Below are positions 8,692 to 17,784 of a stretch of DNA of 64,000 nt, piece by piece; position 1 is the stretch's first letter; the number at the start of each line of letters is the position of its first letter. A model generated the notes under the pieces. The model was not told where the DNA came from, made no database searches, and worked only from the letters and a program-made list of their open reading frames with translations. Origin of the DNA: UBA3263 sp964586765 (GTDB lineage: Bacteria > Bacteroidota > Bacteroidia > Bacteroidales > Muribaculaceae); NCBI GenBank assembly GCA_964586765.1, contig CAZPHN010000006.1:1-64000 (forward strand). Reading direction: 5' to 3'. The translations under genes and the position numbers were made by a program.

Positions 8692-10514
8692 TAAAAAGAG
8701 TAATTTCAGCCGCCATAATAGCGATAACCGCCACTTTTGGCGCATTTGCCGATACATTTGACGGCTCGATGCTATATGGCTATTCAACGTCGCCAGCCGG
8801 CGCGCTTGAGTTTAAGGAAACCACCGAGGCGGGTATGGCGTTTCAGTTCTCGGAAAGCGACATAAGATATTTTACCGGCTGCCGCATAACGGCGATAGCA
8901 GTAGCCAACGGCGCACCCGCCGCCGGGTCGAAAGCCACGGAACAGGCGGTCAAGCTCTTTACGGCATCGGGGTTCAACTCGATGGGAATTGCCGACGAGA
9001 CCCTGACCTATGACGGCACCATGGACCTCACCGCTCCGGGTCAATATAAGGAATATCCCCTTCCGGAGGCTATTGAGATAACCGAAGGGATGGACCCGAT
9101 ATGGTTTGGCGTGACGGCGGTATGCGACCCCAAAGTAGCCGGGGTATTGATGTTTGACAGCTGGAGCCACGACGCCACGATTAATGGCGGAATGGTAGGC
9201 GCAGTTGACCAAGATGGAGACCCGATGATATGGACCAATCTTTCAGGCATGTATGGTTTCGGCTGTATCCGCGTCAAAATAGAGGGCAACGGTTTTCCCG
9301 CAAACGAGGTTTCGATGCTTGACTGCATGATTCCTGATTTTGTCAACACCTCTACTACCGAACCGATTTATTTTTACGCCCTTAATGAAGCGGGCAACGA
9401 CATAAACTCGCTTACCGTAAGCTACAGCGTAGGCAACACAGAGGCGAAAACCAAGACCTATGAGTTTACGAACCCGATAGTTTATAACGACTACGTAGCC
9501 CTTCAGTTAGACGTGGAGATTCCTGCGCAGGAGCAGAACAATCTGCGCCTTGCAGTAGACATAACGGAAATCAACGGCGTCAAGAACACGGCGAAACCCC
9601 AAGCCCGCAGTGCGGAAAGCTACTGTCTTGCCATGGCAGCCGGCAATGGCTTCAAGCGCAATATGGTAGCAGAAATAGCCACGGGGACATGGTGTGGCTA
9701 CTGCCCCATCGGTATTGTAGGCGTTTCGAAGATGCTTGCCGCGCATCCCGACGGCACTTTCATACCCATTGCGGTCCATGTCAGCGACCAGATGACCACT
9801 ACGTCATATAACCTGTTCCAGACCAACTTTACGGGCGACAACGCGCCGGTTTTAGTAGTAAACCGCAACACGGAGCGTTACGGCATGAAAAATCCGTCGT
9901 ATGAGATTATGAGCCAGATGTATCCCGTAGTGCGCGCCACTCCGGCTATGGCGGAATTGTCAATCAACGGAATAGAGATTGACGCGGCGGGAAAGAAAAT
10001 CAACGTAGACGTTTCGACGGATTTCGCCTTTGACTTTACCGACGGCAACTATGGAGTAGCCTTCGTTCTGACGGAGGACAACGTAGGTCCGTATGCCCAG
10101 AACAATTATTACGGAGCCGCGGGCGCACCGGAACTTGAGGAATGGAACTCGCTCCCGGAAGCCGTAATGACGGAATTTAACTGTGTGGCACGCCAGATTA
10201 ACCTCTATAACGGAGTTAACGGCACAATTCCCGCCGAGGTCAAAGCCGGCGAGAGCTACCCGGCGTCAGCTCCGCTGAGAACCAACACGGTTTCGAATAT
10301 CCAGAACTGCAACATTATAGCGATGCTGATTAACCGCACCAGCGGACGCATTGAGAACGCCGTCATGAAGACTGTGGCTGAACTGCCCATACGCGAGGTT
10401 AACGCTGAGCAGCAAGCTGTTGACTCCGCCATCTATGACCTTCAGGGCAGACGCCTGAGCAGTCCCGCTCCCGGTCAGATTTATATTCAGGGCGGACGGA
10501 AATACCGGAAGTAA
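8688..10514 (+). CDS. Secreted thioredoxin-like (Omp28-type) protein with C-terminal sorting tail
   Basis: A 608-residue exported protein with a signal peptide (residues 1-21). The N-terminal 200 residues form an unassigned beta-rich domain. The middle, from about residue 325, has a thioredoxin-like core with a CxxC site, EIATGTWCGYCPIG, followed by IPIAVHVSD, as in the Omp28-like proteins of Bacteroidales. The last 25 residues (IYDLQGRRL, then GQIYIQGGRKYRK) resemble the short C-terminal signals of Bacteroidales secreted proteins, which makes it a candidate client of the T9SS encoded at 16-24 kb. It overlaps tsaB by 4 nt. The biological role is unknown; a surface redox function is plausible. 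Confidence 0.72.
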   Translation: MIKRVISAAIIAITATFGAFADTFDGSMLYGYSTSPAGALEFKETTEAGMAFQFSESDIRYFTGCRITAIAVANGAPAAGSKATEQAVKLFTASGFNSMGIADETLTYDGTMDLTAPGQYKEYPLPEAIEITEGMDPIWFGVTAVCDPKVAGVLMFDSWSHDATINGGMVGAVDQDGDPMIWTNLSGMYGFGCIRVKIEGNGFPANEVSMLDCMIPDFVNTSTTEPIYFYALNEAGNDINSLTVSYSVGNTEAKTKTYEFTNPIVYNDYVALQLDVEIPAQEQNNLRLAVDITEINGVKNTAKPQARSAESYCLAMAAGNGFKRNMVAEIATGTWCGYCPIGIVGVSKMLAAHPDGTFIPIAVHVSDQMTTTSYNLFQTNFTGDNAPVLVVNRNTERYGMKNPSYEIMSQMYPVVRATPAMAELSINGIEIDAAGKKINVDVSTDFAFDFTDGNYGVAFVLTEDNVGPYAQNNYYGAAGAPELEEWNSLPEAVMTEFNCVARQINLYNGVNGTIPAEVKAGESYPASAPLRTNTVSNIQNCNIIAMLINRTSGRIENAVMKTVAELPIREVNAEQQAVDSAIYDLQGRRLSSPAPGQIYIQGGRKYRK

Positions 10515-10559
10515 GTTTTATAAGTTGGATAAGTTATATAAGATTTATAGGTTTTATAA
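10515..10559 (+). repeat. Five 9-bp tandem repeats before asd
   Basis: Five consecutive 9-mers of the form GTTTTATAA (GTTTTATAA, GTTGGATAA, GTTATATAA, GATTTATAG, GTTTTATAA) start at the base after the preceding stop codon and end 11 bp before the asd ATG. Confidence 0.85.
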
Positions 10560-10570
10560 ATTAATTGAAA

Positions 10571-11581
10571 ATGAATATAGCAATAGTTGGTGCTTCAGGT
10601 GCCGTCGGTCAGGAATTTCTCAGAGTCCTCGCCGAACAGAACTTTCCCATTGATGAACTTCGCCTTTTCGGCTCAAAACGTTCAGCCGGACGTGCATATA
10701 CTTTCCGCGGCAAAGAATACATTGTCAAGGAGCTTACCGCAAATCCCGATGATTTCAAGGGCATAGACATAGCCTTTACGTCGGCAGGCGCAGGCATAAG
10801 CCGCGAGTTCGCACCGGTCATCACCGCCCATGGCGCGCTGATGATTGACAACTCATCGGCATTCCGCATGGACCCCGATGTGCCTTTGGTAGTGCCCGAA
10901 GTTAACGGCGAGGATGCGTTCAACACTCCGCGCAATATTATTGCGAATCCAAACTGCACCACTATTCAGATGGTAGTGGCACTCAAGCCCATCAACGACA
11001 TATCGCCCATCCGTAGGGTCCACGTCGCTTCCTATCAGGCAGCATCGGGCGCGGGCGCATCAGCCATGGATGAGCTCGTAGAGCAGTATGCCGCCCTGAC
11101 CCGTGGCGAGGAGCCCAAGGTTGAGAAATTTGCCTTCCAGCTCGCCTATAACGTCATTCCCCACATTGATGTATTTACCGAAAACGGCTACACCAAGGAG
11201 GAAATGAAGATGTATAACGAAACCAAGAAAATCATGCATGCCCCGGGTCTGGACGTATCGGCAACCTGCGTGCGAGTGCCGGTAATGCGCGCCCACTCTG
11301 AGGCTATCTGGGTTGAAACCGAGGAGCCCATAAGCGTCGACGCCGCCCGCGAGGCGTTTTCAAAGGCAGAGGGTCTGGTACTGATGGATAATCCCGCCAA
11401 CAAGGAGTATCCGATGCCGCTCTTTACCGCCGGCAAGGACCCGGTTTATGTAGGCCGCGTGCGCGCCGACCTTACCAATCCGTGCGGACTGAGCTTCTGG
11501 ATTGTAGGCGACCAGATTAAGAAGGGAGCCGCGCTGAACGCCGTCCAGATTGCCCAGTACATGATTTCTCACCGTAAATAA
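10571..11581 (+). CDS. asd: Aspartate-semialdehyde dehydrogenase
   Basis: Catalyses NADPH-dependent conversion of aspartyl phosphate to aspartate semialdehyde, the branch point to lysine/diaminopimelate, threonine and methionine. MNIAIVGASGAVGQEF is the N-terminal Rossmann NADP-binding motif and fixes the start at 10571 rather than the TTG six bases earlier. The catalytic Cys129 lies in NPNCTTIQMV, and substrate-binding SYQAASGAGASAMDEL follows. At 336 residues the length is normal. It is separated from the upstream secreted-protein gene by a 9-bp tandem array with no visible promoter and is followed 12 nt later by rpoN. Confidence 0.96.
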   Translation: MNIAIVGASGAVGQEFLRVLAEQNFPIDELRLFGSKRSAGRAYTFRGKEYIVKELTANPDDFKGIDIAFTSAGAGISREFAPVITAHGALMIDNSSAFRMDPDVPLVVPEVNGEDAFNTPRNIIANPNCTTIQMVVALKPINDISPIRRVHVASYQAASGAGASAMDELVEQYAALTRGEEPKVEKFAFQLAYNVIPHIDVFTENGYTKEEMKMYNETKKIMHAPGLDVSATCVRVPVMRAHSEAIWVETEEPISVDAAREAFSKAEGLVLMDNPANKEYPMPLFTAGKDPVYVGRVRADLTNPCGLSFWIVGDQIKKGAALNAVQIAQYMISHRK

Positions 11582-11593
11582 AAACCGAGACGT

Positions 11594-12949
11594 GTGAAAC
11601 AGGCGGGAAACTCCCGGCTTACGCAAGACCAACTGCTGCGACAGAGACTTCTGCCGCAGCAGATGCGCTTTGCGGAGATGCTCGAACAGACCGACGACGA
11701 GATAGCCGACGAAATCGAGCTCGAGCTGACGGAAAATCCCGCCCTCGAAAAGGTTGAGGAGCCTGATTCGGACCCCGAGCGCAGATATTACACTCCGCGC
11801 TCAGCTGCGACAGAGGAGGACCACCGGCAGCTGAAGGAGTATGACGACACTCTGGCGGAACATCTGCTCACGCAGCTCAACGAGCTCTCGGACGTAGACC
11901 CCGCCCTGCGCCACATAGCGACATACATGGTTGGGGCGTTGGACTCAAACGGCTATATGACGCGCACGCTGCCGCAAATTCGCGAGGACATATCCTTTGC
12001 GACGGAAAACCGGTTTAAGCCTACCATGGAGCAGGTACGCGCCGCCGCTGACATCCTACGCTCGCTCGACCCTCCGGGAGTAGGGGCGCAGGACCTTCGC
12101 GACTGCCTTCTGTTACAGCTGAAGCGGCTGCCGGCGGACCGTCCCATGCGCGACGTGGCAATCGAAATTGTCCGCTATTGGTTTGACCTTTTTGCCAACC
12201 GCAATTTCCGCCGCCTGAGCAGCGAGTCGGAAATCCCGGAGGAGGATATACGCGGAGCCAATGCCCTTATTTCAAGCCTCAATCCCAAGCCCGGGAGCGA
12301 ATTTTCGCCTGACCCGGCGCGCACGGTTGCCGAATCGGCAATCACGCCTGACTTCATCGTGGAGACCGACGGCGATATCCTTACCGTCACGATGCCCAAT
12401 ACCCTTCCGAAGCTTCAGATTGAGGAGAGTTTCCGCGCCGATGCACCCGAGGGGGGCGACGCGGCGGAGTTTGTGCGCACTCGCCGCAATCAGGCGGAGA
12501 CGTTCATTGACCTCCTTCGCCGCCGCCGCGAGGCACTGATGAAAATAGGGCGCGCCATAGTCAATATCCAGTCGGGTTTCTTCCTTAACGGCGACGACGA
12601 GTCGCGGCTGCGCCCCATGGTGCTCCGTCAGGTGGCGGAACGCGCCGGAGTTGACCTTACGGCGGTCAGCCGCGCCATCAACGGCAAATGGCTCGCCACG
12701 GAATGGGGCGTCTACCCCCTGAAATCTTTCTTTACCCACCGCGGCAACGGCGACAACGACGAAATGTCGACCCCCGCCATCCTCGCCGCCATGCGCGAAA
12801 TCATCGACGCGGAAAATCCCGCCGCGCCCCTGAGCGACGAAGCTATTGCCGCCGCCCTCGCCGAGCGCGGACTCAAAGTGGCGCGGCGCACCGTCGCAAA
12901 ATATCGCGACCGCCTCGGCATCCTCCCCGCCCGCCTCCGCAAAAAATAA
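11594..12949 (+). CDS. rpoN: RNA polymerase sigma-54 factor
   Basis: 451-residue sigma-54. Region I (SRLTQDQLLRQRLLPQQ..) is the glutamine/leucine-rich activator-interacting segment. A core-binding domain with PGVGAQDLRDCLLLQL follows, and the C-terminus carries the RpoN box ARRTVAKYR (residues 430-438) that reads the -24 promoter element. The start is GTG at 11594; no better ATG precedes region I. It lies 12 nt after asd, probably in one transcript. An activator of this factor with a GSFTGA loop is encoded at 34.7-35.9 kb, so the sigma-54 pathway is complete within the window. Bacteroidales genomes normally have a single rpoN. Confidence 0.96.
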   Translation: MKQAGNSRLTQDQLLRQRLLPQQMRFAEMLEQTDDEIADEIELELTENPALEKVEEPDSDPERRYYTPRSAATEEDHRQLKEYDDTLAEHLLTQLNELSDVDPALRHIATYMVGALDSNGYMTRTLPQIREDISFATENRFKPTMEQVRAAADILRSLDPPGVGAQDLRDCLLLQLKRLPADRPMRDVAIEIVRYWFDLFANRNFRRLSSESEIPEEDIRGANALISSLNPKPGSEFSPDPARTVAESAITPDFIVETDGDILTVTMPNTLPKLQIEESFRADAPEGGDAAEFVRTRRNQAETFIDLLRRRREALMKIGRAIVNIQSGFFLNGDDESRLRPMVLRQVAERAGVDLTAVSRAINGKWLATEWGVYPLKSFFTHRGNGDNDEMSTPAILAAMREIIDAENPAAPLSDEAIAAALAERGLKVARRTVAKYRDRLGILPARLRKK

Positions 12950-12990
12950 AAAATTTCGGTAATTAACCGCTTTTTTTATCAAAAAAGCCT

Positions 12991-12998
12991 TAACTTTG
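12991..12998 (+). promoter_or_regulatory. Possible promoter -7 box downstream of rpoN
   Basis: TAACTTTG in the gap after rpoN, with a T-rich stretch but no clear TTG at the -33 position. No plus-strand ORF follows within 3 kb; what follows is a 190-nt structured region ending in a perfect hairpin. Confidence 0.4.
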
Positions 12999-13158
12999 CC
13001 TTGAAAACGTGTATCGAAGTCTCCTCACTAAGCCCTAATCCACTAAAGGGGTAGCAGCTGCTTAACAAGTGGTACTGACCGGTAAAATGGTGGCACATTT
13101 GTTTAACGCGCGTTTAACTTTGAGGGAGTTGTTGTGGAGGGCTAATTCTAATTACAAT

Positions 13159-13190
13159 CGCCAAGTGTCCTAATTATCTGACACTTGGCG
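13159..13190. terminator. Hairpin between rpoN and the metallopeptidase gene
   Basis: Perfect 11-bp inverted repeat CGCCAAGTGTC (13159-13169) and GACACTTGGCG (13180-13190) with a 10-nt loop, placed between convergent transcripts. A strong T tract is absent on both sides, so it may be a bidirectional terminator or the 3' end of a small RNA. Confidence 0.6.
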
Positions 13191-13196
13191 AAAGTT

Positions 13197-15329
13197 TTAA
13201 TACTGTGGATCCCAATTATCAATTGGGAACGGAGCCGGATTATAAACGTCTTTCTCTTTAAATATCTGATAGTCATATTCTAATCCGCAAGCAGCATTGA
13301 GTATTTTAACAATGGCCTCTCGTGATGGCGCATTAAAATATGGAGTACCTACATTCATTATTGATTTACTTTCAGGATGCCAAACTCCATACTGACACCT
13401 TAATCCGCCTTCGTATATACCGGTATAACTGCTGAATTGCGGATCATTAAGCATATGACTCCATTTAATTTTTTCTGGATCATTAAAATAATCTACATTT
13501 GCGTTAACATTACTTGCAATATCGGTATCGTGAGCAATCTGCGCAATTGATTCATCCAAGCGAGTACCCCTAACTTCCCAATATTCATCAGCAAGCTTAC
13601 CGATTCCATGCCCTACCAATTCATGGTTAATAATGTACGCAAAAGATTTTTCAAAAAATTTATCTCCCGGAACCGCATGACCGATAATCGAAACTGAATT
13701 AAAACTACCATAATATGATGAATTAATCCCTGCATCAACATTTGAATTCAAAATAACACCGATACTACAATATTCTTTGTTTCGACGCTCACATTTATCC
13801 GCATACTCTTCTACTTTAGTTTCATTACATACTGCAACTACATCATACCCACTTGCAAAACTACATTCTAAAGCAGTATTTTTATCGGCAAAGGAACTTG
13901 ACGGGCTGACAACATTGACATAGCTAACATTCACATAATCCCGATAGCTCTTCATTGGCTCAAGAAGAAATATGTTTTCATATGCCTCACGCATATGGCG
14001 GTCATAAAGACCTGATGCTATATCTTGGTCAGTATAGCCATCTCCCATCAAAATAACGTCATAGCCTTTCCCATATTTTGACGTTTGTAGAACCACCGGT
14101 AAGCCATCGGCTGAAAAATCGGTTGAAACATACGAGTCGCCGGGCAATGTCAGTTTATAGCCCGAATTTTGTGGAAGTATGCGTTGGTCTACATTCCAAT
14201 ACCTATAATTCGGATTTTCAACAAAATCTAAAGGAATGACACCATCCAAATTATTAGAATACAACTCTACTCCCATTAGTTTTGACAGTTTACTAAATCC
14301 AACCGGAATAAAACCTCCTATTTTGTTTTCAAACAGCAGAAGGTATTCTAATTGTTTAAGCTCACATATTTCAGAGGGTAATACTCCAGTAAGATTATTA
14401 TTATTGAAAGCCAAATATGTCAACTCTGTCAAATTAGATATTGACGAAGAAATCTCACCCATAAGGTTACAATTTGTTATTTCAAGGTCAACTAAATTTG
14501 TTTGATTATAAACCCACTGCGGAATTTCACACCCAAGATTCAAATCATTAAGTCTTAGCCAATATAAATTGGTCTTATTTAGAAAATCAGGGAATCCAAT
14601 AGGTTCATTTTGCCGAATCGGAACACCTTGAAATGACACATCAATTAAACGTGGTAGCCGTTCAATCTCAAATTCGCCCCATTCAGTAAGTCCAATCTCA
14701 AGGTGCAAGGATCTCAACTTACTTAAATTAGAAATCCAATGAGGTATCTCTTTTAGATACACATCCGGATTTGGAGTACAAAACATCAATGTCTCCAAAT
14801 TTTGAAGCGATGAAATAACTTCTGCATTATTTACATTATCAGTATATATGTAAAGGGATCTTAGCGCAGTTAAGTTCTTAATTTCCTCAGGGAAATCATT
14901 AACTACACAAACGGCATTAAGATACAAAGTTGTCACTCGTCCGGTCTCAGAATCAACATATACTCGATCCCACTCAGATAGAGGCAAATCACTCCCCCAG
15001 TTTTTATATGCAAACTGGTCTTGGATAGTCATATTGTCATATATAGCCATTAGAGCTGCCCGGTCACTCTCAACAGAACCTTTCTCCTCTACAACGATAT
15101 GATCAATCCAGTTGGTGTCAATGAATTCTTCCTTTCCATCAGCGGTAGAAACCACAGTACTCTCATTGTCTCCACGTACAATTTGATATATTTGAGTTCC
15201 GGCCACAGGAAATTCATAAGCATAATTGCCCTTAGTGTGGACAAATATCCTTTTTTCCGCATGCAAACCTAAAACGGCTGACAAAAATATGATTGCAATC
15301 GCAATAAAGCGGTAAACTAATGTTTTCAT
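13197..15329 (-). CDS. Secreted LRR protein with M64-like metallopeptidase domain
   Basis: A 710-residue exported protein: signal peptide (1-24), a short beta-rich domain, then leucine-rich repeats at about residues 110-370 (units such as LTYLAFNNNNLTG and LEYLLLFENKIGG), then a peptidase region resembling the M64 (IgA peptidase-like) family at about 400-690. The zinc-site region reads NHELVGHGIGKLADEY, with His569, Glu570 and His574 and a downstream DEY; the His spacing is HExxxH rather than the common HExxH. It shares a 4-nt overlap with the upstream small secreted gene. The coding sequence is far more AT-rich than its neighbours (a sampled 60-base line at 14401 has 20 G+C, against 38 at 12121 in rpoN), which suggests transfer. 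The target protein is unknown. Confidence 0.8.
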   Translation of the reverse strand: MKTLVYRFIAIAIIFLSAVLGLHAEKRIFVHTKGNYAYEFPVAGTQIYQIVRGDNESTVVSTADGKEEFIDTNWIDHIVVEEKGSVESDRAALMAIYDNMTIQDQFAYKNWGSDLPLSEWDRVYVDSETGRVTTLYLNAVCVVNDFPEEIKNLTALRSLYIYTDNVNNAEVISSLQNLETLMFCTPNPDVYLKEIPHWISNLSKLRSLHLEIGLTEWGEFEIERLPRLIDVSFQGVPIRQNEPIGFPDFLNKTNLYWLRLNDLNLGCEIPQWVYNQTNLVDLEITNCNLMGEISSSISNLTELTYLAFNNNNLTGVLPSEICELKQLEYLLLFENKIGGFIPVGFSKLSKLMGVELYSNNLDGVIPLDFVENPNYRYWNVDQRILPQNSGYKLTLPGDSYVSTDFSADGLPVVLQTSKYGKGYDVILMGDGYTDQDIASGLYDRHMREAYENIFLLEPMKSYRDYVNVSYVNVVSPSSSFADKNTALECSFASGYDVVAVCNETKVEEYADKCERRNKEYCSIGVILNSNVDAGINSSYYGSFNSVSIIGHAVPGDKFFEKSFAYIINHELVGHGIGKLADEYWEVRGTRLDESIAQIAHDTDIASNVNANVDYFNDPEKIKWSHMLNDPQFSSYTGIYEGGLRCQYGVWHPESKSIMNVGTPYFNAPSREAIVKILNAACGLEYDYQIFKEKDVYNPAPFPIDNWDPQY

Positions 15330-15796
15330 CTGCTAAACTTAAATGTACGATTACCGATAGACAAAATAAATAATTTGCCATCAAACTTATTTAGATTGAT
15401 TGTCTCTTTCGAGAAATCTTTAGCCTCTTTTTTTAGAAGGGTTACTCCTTGCACATTACAAAGTGAGTATTTTACTCCGGGTTTTAAGCCTGTGATTGTA
15501 ACTATGCCATCATTAACATCCATGGTAACATCTTGCAATTCAGGCTTCAAAATTCCGCTTGACTCAACTGTAATAAGATCAATTTTGGCTATCTCTAAGT
15601 AACTAAAAGTCATCTGTTCATTACCATTCCTCACAATAACATCATCTTCGCCAAATTCCAAGCGGCTGTCAGCATTAAACGAAATAAGCGAGTAATGTCC
15701 ATCAGGATAACATACTCTAATTTTCTCTATAATCTTTGCATTAAGTCCCAATGCAAGAATTTGCATCATTAAAAAAATCAAATACTTTTTTAACAT
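15326..15796 (-). CDS. Small secreted protein with C-terminal sorting-like domain
   Basis: A 156-residue exported protein. A signal peptide (1-20) is followed by about 60 residues resembling the N-terminal domain of the neighbouring peptidase (YPDGHYSLISFNADSRLEF compared with its YAYEFPVAGTQIYQI region). The remainder is a compact beta-sandwich-like tail, GIVTITGLKPGVKYSLCNVQG, ending GNRTFKFSR, similar to T9SS-type C-terminal domains. It is the first gene of a two-gene operon with a clear promoter and overlaps the peptidase gene by ATGA. Function is unknown; it could be a surface anchor or inhibitor of the peptidase (inference). AT-rich like its partner. Confidence 0.6.
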   Translation of the reverse strand: MLKKYLIFLMMQILALGLNAKIIEKIRVCYPDGHYSLISFNADSRLEFGEDDVIVRNGNEQMTFSYLEIAKIDLITVESSGILKPELQDVTMDVNDGIVTITGLKPGVKYSLCNVQGVTLLKKEAKDFSKETINLNKFDGKLFILSIGNRTFKFSR

Positions 15797-15843
15797 AAAA
15801 ATATGATTTACAACAAGGTTAGTTTAACATGCTAATTTTTCCG

Positions 15844-15873
15844 CAAATATATTCATTTTTTTTCAAATAACAA
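15844..15873 (-). promoter_or_regulatory. Promoter of the LRR-peptidase operon
   Basis: On the minus strand, TTG (15873-15871), a 19-bp spacer and TATATTTG (15851-15844) match the Bacteroidetes consensus. The start codon follows after a 47-nt leader. Confidence 0.8.
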
Positions 15874-16047
15874 TCTTAAGTTTGTCATTTTTTCGTGAAT
15901 TGCGCGCCGCTTAACTCCCACGCTTACCCCCTACCCGTGTTGCGGACAAATTTAAAGAGGTTGTGCTGCGTTGTGGGAGGCATCGATTTCCAAAGGATAA
16001 AGTGGAGCGGATGGCAATAAATTAACCCATGGGTGCGTTAATTCCGT

Positions 16048-16767
16048 GTGAATGCGCGAAAAATCATACTTTTGGTTGCCATTTTATGCGGATTCGGCTC
16101 CGTAGCGGCTCAGCGGCTTAACGATAAGTTGCTTAACCGCCCGTATGCCGACCTGAAGGCTTGGCACCTCGGTTTTTCCGTCGGCATTCACGCTCAGGAC
16201 CTTATTTTCACTCACTCGGGCACGATGAACGGCGACGGTCAGCTCTGGGTCATGGAGCAGCCGTCGTTCAGCCCCGGTTTTTGCGTCAACGGACTGATTG
16301 ACTTCCGTCTGAACACTCATTTCAACGTGCGCCTCTCGCCCGGCATATGGTTTGGCAACAAGGTTGTGGAGATGCGCGACATTTACTCCTCAGCCACTCA
16401 ACGCCAGAATATTAAGTCGACCATGCTCGTGATGCCGGTCGACCTCAAATTCTCCTCTCTCCGCTACCGGAACGTGCGCCCCTATCTGAGCGGCGGCGTG
16501 ATTCCTGCGTTCGACGTGGGCAAGCACCGTTCATCTGACCTGCTGCAGCTCAATAAGTTCGACTGTTTCCTCTCCGTCGCCTTGGGCTGTGATGTCTATT
16601 TTCCATATTTCAAGTTCATCCCTGAAATCAAATTCTGCTGGGGGCTGTCAAACGCTCTGCGCCGCAACCGTCCCGACTTGGCAGACGACCCGCTGACCAT
16701 GCGCTACACCGACGCGCTCACCAAGGTGTCGCAGAAAATGATTGTCCTTACGTTCTATTTCGAATGA
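16048..16767 (+). CDS. porT: T9SS outer-membrane protein PorT
   Basis: A 239-residue barrel protein of the PorT family, required for type IX secretion of C-terminal-domain cargo across the outer membrane. The signal peptide spans residues 1-21 (ending VAAQ). Next come the conserved PorT opening, a Trp/His and GFSVGIHAQDL strand, and transmembrane strands ending with the aromatic tail LTFYFE. The start is GTG at 16048. It overlaps the porP start by four bases and heads the T9SS cluster, whereas in Porphyromonas porT is unlinked to porPKLMN. No convincing promoter was found in the 250 bp upstream. Confidence 0.82.
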   Translation: MNARKIILLVAILCGFGSVAAQRLNDKLLNRPYADLKAWHLGFSVGIHAQDLIFTHSGTMNGDGQLWVMEQPSFSPGFCVNGLIDFRLNTHFNVRLSPGIWFGNKVVEMRDIYSSATQRQNIKSTMLVMPVDLKFSSLRYRNVRPYLSGGVIPAFDVGKHRSSDLLQLNKFDCFLSVALGCDVYFPYFKFIPEIKFCWGLSNALRRNRPDLADDPLTMRYTDALTKVSQKMIVLTFYFE

Positions 16768-17747
16768 AACGTCTGCTTTCGCTCCTGTTGATTATGGCTG
16801 CCGTCATTGCCGCCCGCGCGGAGATGACGGACCCGGCTTTGACCCAATATTTTCAGGCACCGTCGCTGTTCAATCCCGCCGCAGCAGGAGCCACGGACCT
16901 GCTGCGCATACGTGGCGGCAGCCGCATGCAGTGGATAGGCATAGAGGGCGCGCCGCGCGACTTTATGGCGACCGCCGACATTCCCTTCAAGTTCATTGAC
17001 CGCCGCTGGGGCGCAGGAGTGGCTATGGTTCAGGAAACCATAGGCTTATACCAGACGCTCAACCTTGGGGTGCAGCTCTCCGCGCGCCAGAAAATAGGCA
17101 AAGGCTATCTTTCGTTCGGCATTCAGGCGGCATATCTCAATCAGCAGTTCAAGGGCTCGAAGGTAGTGATTCCTGACGACGATGACTATCACGAAAGCAC
17201 CGACGAGGCTATTCCCACAATGGATGTGACCGGTCAGGGATTTGACCTCGGAGCCGGACTGACCTATACCCACCGCTGGTTTACGGTAGGATTGGCGTGC
17301 ACCCACCTTCTCTCGCCGGAGGTCAAGCTTCGCCGCGAAGGCTCGCAGGGTTCGTCGGCGTCAGGCGATCAGGAATGGCTTTTCCGCTTTGACCGAACGC
17401 TTTATTTTACCGCTGAAAGCAATATTCCCATAAAAAATACGTTATTTGAAGTGTTGCCCTCCCTGTTGGTGCGTTCTGATTTCGCATCGTTTCAGGCCGA
17501 CGTTACCGCCCGCCTGCGCTGGAAGAAATTCCTTACCGCGGGTCTCGGTTACCGGACACAGGATGCCATTTCCATCCTGTTCCAAGGCGAGTTCAAGGGG
17601 TTTACCCTCGGGTATTCATATGACTACTCGCTATCGCCTATCATGCGCGCCTCCTCCGGCAGCCATGAAGTCTGGGTCGGCTACTCGATGAAACTCAACT
17701 TTGGCGAAAAAAACCGCAACAAACACAAGAGCATCCGCCTTATGTAA
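16764..17747 (+). CDS. porP: T9SS membrane protein PorP/SprF family
   Basis: A 327-residue outer-membrane protein of the PorP/SprF family. The signal peptide spans residues 1-19, followed by the family start DPALTQYFQAPSLFNPAAAG and repeated barrel strands (FSFGIQAAYLNQQF-like, GFTLGYSYDYSLSP). The C-terminus HEVWVGYSMKLNFGEKNRNK is a typical PorP ending. PorP-type proteins work with PorK and PorN rings under the outer membrane or anchor surface proteins. Position directly before porK supports it being the core PorP of this system. Confidence 0.9.
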   Translation: MKRLLSLLLIMAAVIAARAEMTDPALTQYFQAPSLFNPAAAGATDLLRIRGGSRMQWIGIEGAPRDFMATADIPFKFIDRRWGAGVAMVQETIGLYQTLNLGVQLSARQKIGKGYLSFGIQAAYLNQQFKGSKVVIPDDDDYHESTDEAIPTMDVTGQGFDLGAGLTYTHRWFTVGLACTHLLSPEVKLRREGSQGSSASGDQEWLFRFDRTLYFTAESNIPIKNTLFEVLPSLLVRSDFASFQADVTARLRWKKFLTAGLGYRTQDAISILFQGEFKGFTLGYSYDYSLSPIMRASSGSHEVWVGYSMKLNFGEKNRNKHKSIRLM

Positions 17748-17784
17748 CAATATCAATCCGATAATCAAGAAATTCCTTTAATAT

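Noticed and set aside
13115..13122. Second TAACTTTG box after rpoN
   Set aside because: The nearest TTG is only 13 bp away and no plus-strand gene follows; kept out of the promoter list.
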